From Akkermansiaceae bacterium (GTDB lineage Bacteria; Verrucomicrobiota; Verrucomicrobiia; Verrucomicrobiales; Akkermansiaceae): 7,075 bases of DNA. The stretch is taken from assembly GCA_023301335.1 (NCBI GenBank), contig JALZVA010000235.1, positions 1 through 7,075 on the forward strand, written 5' to 3'. The position numbers were made by a program, and so were the translations under genes. Below the pieces are notes generated by a model. The model did not search any database. It saw only the letters and a list, made by a program, of their open reading frames with translations, and was not told where the DNA came from. Positions 6,314 through 7,075 of the stretch are shown in pieces (positions within the stretch are counted from its first letter, which is position 1; every line of letters starts with the position of its first letter).

Positions 6314-7075
6314 TTAATCTGTATTAAATTTAGGATCGATCTTTTGACGTCTTAGAGGCTGCGAATGTTGCTGAATCGGCTCTGTATCTATTGTAGGAGC
6401 GTCAGGATTATGCTGATCTCTTGGAAGTTTAGGATCAGAGGGTGGAGCCTCAAGTAATTCTTGAAGATTTGTAGGCTTTCTATCCACCCTTAGAGCGTCA
6501 GGGATAACACTATCTGGTATTTTCACGTTATTTTTTGGATTGGGGCGTGAAGCATCAGGATTTGGGTCACTGAGTTTGAGAGGGACTTTGGCCAACGGCT
6601 TCGGTTCATTTTGAGCTGAAGACGGAGCGGGATGAGCGATCGGGAACCCAGAGGTGTTGAGTTTAGGTTTGGAACTGCCAGCGTAAGGAGGAGTGTTCGG
6701 GAGTGGAACACCTGCAGTATTGAGTTTTATCGGAGAATTAGCAACTGGGGCGCCTGTAGTATTGAGTTGTGCTGGAGTGCTAGGTAAAGGATTATTAATA
6801 GGGACGCCTGCAGTATTGAGTAGCGCTGGAGCACTTGGTAAGGGGTTGCTAATAGGGACGCCAGCGGTATTGAGTTGTGCGGGAGCACTAGGCAAAGGGT
6901 TGGCAATAGGGAATCCAGCGGTGTTGAGTAGCGCAGGAACACTAGGCAAAGGGTTAGCAATAGGGACGCCAGCGGTGTTGAGTAGCGTAGGAACACTAGG
7001 CAAAGGATTAGCAATAGGGACGCCAGCGGTGTTGAGTTGTGCTGGGGCGCTAGGCAAAGGATTGGCAATAGGGAC
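6314..7075 (-). CDS. Proline-rich tandem-repeat protein of unknown function, 5' end outside window
   Basis: The frame is open from the right edge to a TAA at 6316-6314, showing 253 residues. The true start lies outside. The TTG at 7057 inside a repeat is only an internal Leu codon. From the edge come a partial repeat, then five exact-length 18-residue repeats of the form NTAGVPIANPLPSxPxxL (visible residues 15-104), then decaying copies of 14 and 21 residues and a last one starting NTSGFPIAHPAP at residue 140. The rest (about 154-253) is non-repetitive but still rich in Pro, Asp, Asn, Lys and Gln, for example PTNLQELLEAPPSDP, and ends in PKFNTD. No Cys, no hydrophobic segment and no known domain are visible. 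The composition suggests an extended, disordered or polyproline-like chain, as in linkers or envelope-spanning proteins, but that is inference. The frame runs past the repeats for over 100 non-repetitive codons, which supports it over the second open frame across the repeats. I do not recognise the family. Confidence 0.7.
   Translation of the reverse strand, partial: VPIANPLPSAPAQLNTAGVPIANPLPSVPTLLNTAGVPIANPLPSVPALLNTAGFPIANPLPSAPAQLNTAGVPISNPLPSAPALLNTAGVPINNPLPSTPAQLNTTGAPVANSPIKLNTAGVPLPNTPPYAGSSKPKLNTSGFPIAHPAPSSAQNEPKPLAKVPLKLSDPNPDASRPNPKNNVKIPDSVIPDALRVDRKPTNLQELLEAPPSDPKLPRDQHNPDAPTIDTEPIQQHSQPLRRQKIDPKFNTD
6764..7075 (-). repeat. 54-bp in-frame tandem repeat array (five full units plus a partial one, continuing past the edge)
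   Basis: Full units occupy 7033-6980, 6979-6926, 6925-6872, 6871-6818 and 6817-6764, and 7075-7034 is part of another. The period is exactly 54 bp (18 codons). The two units nearest the edge differ at only 2 of 54 positions, one of them silent, which suggests recent duplication. Units become more divergent toward the 3' end of the gene, and degenerate copies continue to about 6617. There are no spacers between units. Confidence 0.93.

Noticed and set aside
6727..7068. A second open minus-strand frame across the repeats (Leu-rich product)
   Set aside because: It is open only because the repeat period is a multiple of three. It stops soon after the regular repeats, whereas the chosen frame continues over 100 non-repetitive codons.
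6764..7075. CRISPR-like direct repeats
   Set aside because: Units are contiguous with no unique spacers, the 54-bp period is a multiple of three, and the array is translated in frame into an 18-residue protein repeat.
1..7075. Defence system, mobile element, phage or novel multi-gene system
   Set aside because: Apart from the repeat protein and the Minf_1886-type gene, the genes are recognisable housekeeping types, with no integrase, transposase, terminal inverted repeats, toxin-antitoxin pair or RNA-gene signal.

Overview
This 7,075-bp window looks like ordinary chromosome from a Gram-negative bacterium of the Planctomycetota/Verrucomicrobiota group, most likely Verrucomicrobiota. Two things support that. 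The truncated reading frame at the left edge matches the start of the Minf_1886 family (TIGR04138), which as far as I know is confined to that group. The window also encodes an apolipoprotein N-acyltransferase (Lnt), an inner-membrane lipoprotein-maturation enzyme typical of diderm bacteria. Base composition is moderate, and start codons lack strong Shine-Dalgarno sequences throughout. No phage, transposon, CRISPR, rRNA or tRNA signal was seen.

Left two-thirds (1-4032, minus strand): three co-directional genes that probably form one operon. In transcription order they are an alpha-phosphohexomutase (phosphoglucomutase/phosphomannomutase, 643 aa), lnt (630 aa, 6 bp after the mutase stop) and the Minf_1886-family protein (31 bp after lnt, cut by the window edge). 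A good sigma70-like promoter lies just before the mutase, so close that its mRNA would be almost leaderless.

Middle (4096-4986, plus strand): a divergently transcribed, short RlmI/RlmK-like class I SAM-dependent RNA methyltransferase that appears to lack the usual N-terminal PUA domain.

Right third (4962-7075, minus strand): an RhlE-type DEAD-box RNA helicase converges on the methyltransferase gene. Its likely intrinsic terminator lies inside the last codons of that gene. Upstream of the helicase is the 3' part of a gene for a proline-rich protein with exact 54-bp (18-residue) tandem repeats, open at the right edge.

The genes do not form one obvious pathway. They cover sugar-phosphate interconversion, envelope lipoprotein maturation and RNA modification/remodelling. 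I see no defence or mobile system. The least explained element is the tandem-repeat proline-rich protein. Other points of interest are the overlapping terminator, the near-leaderless mutase promoter, the DEVD form of the helicase motif II and the charged cytoplasmic insert in Lnt.
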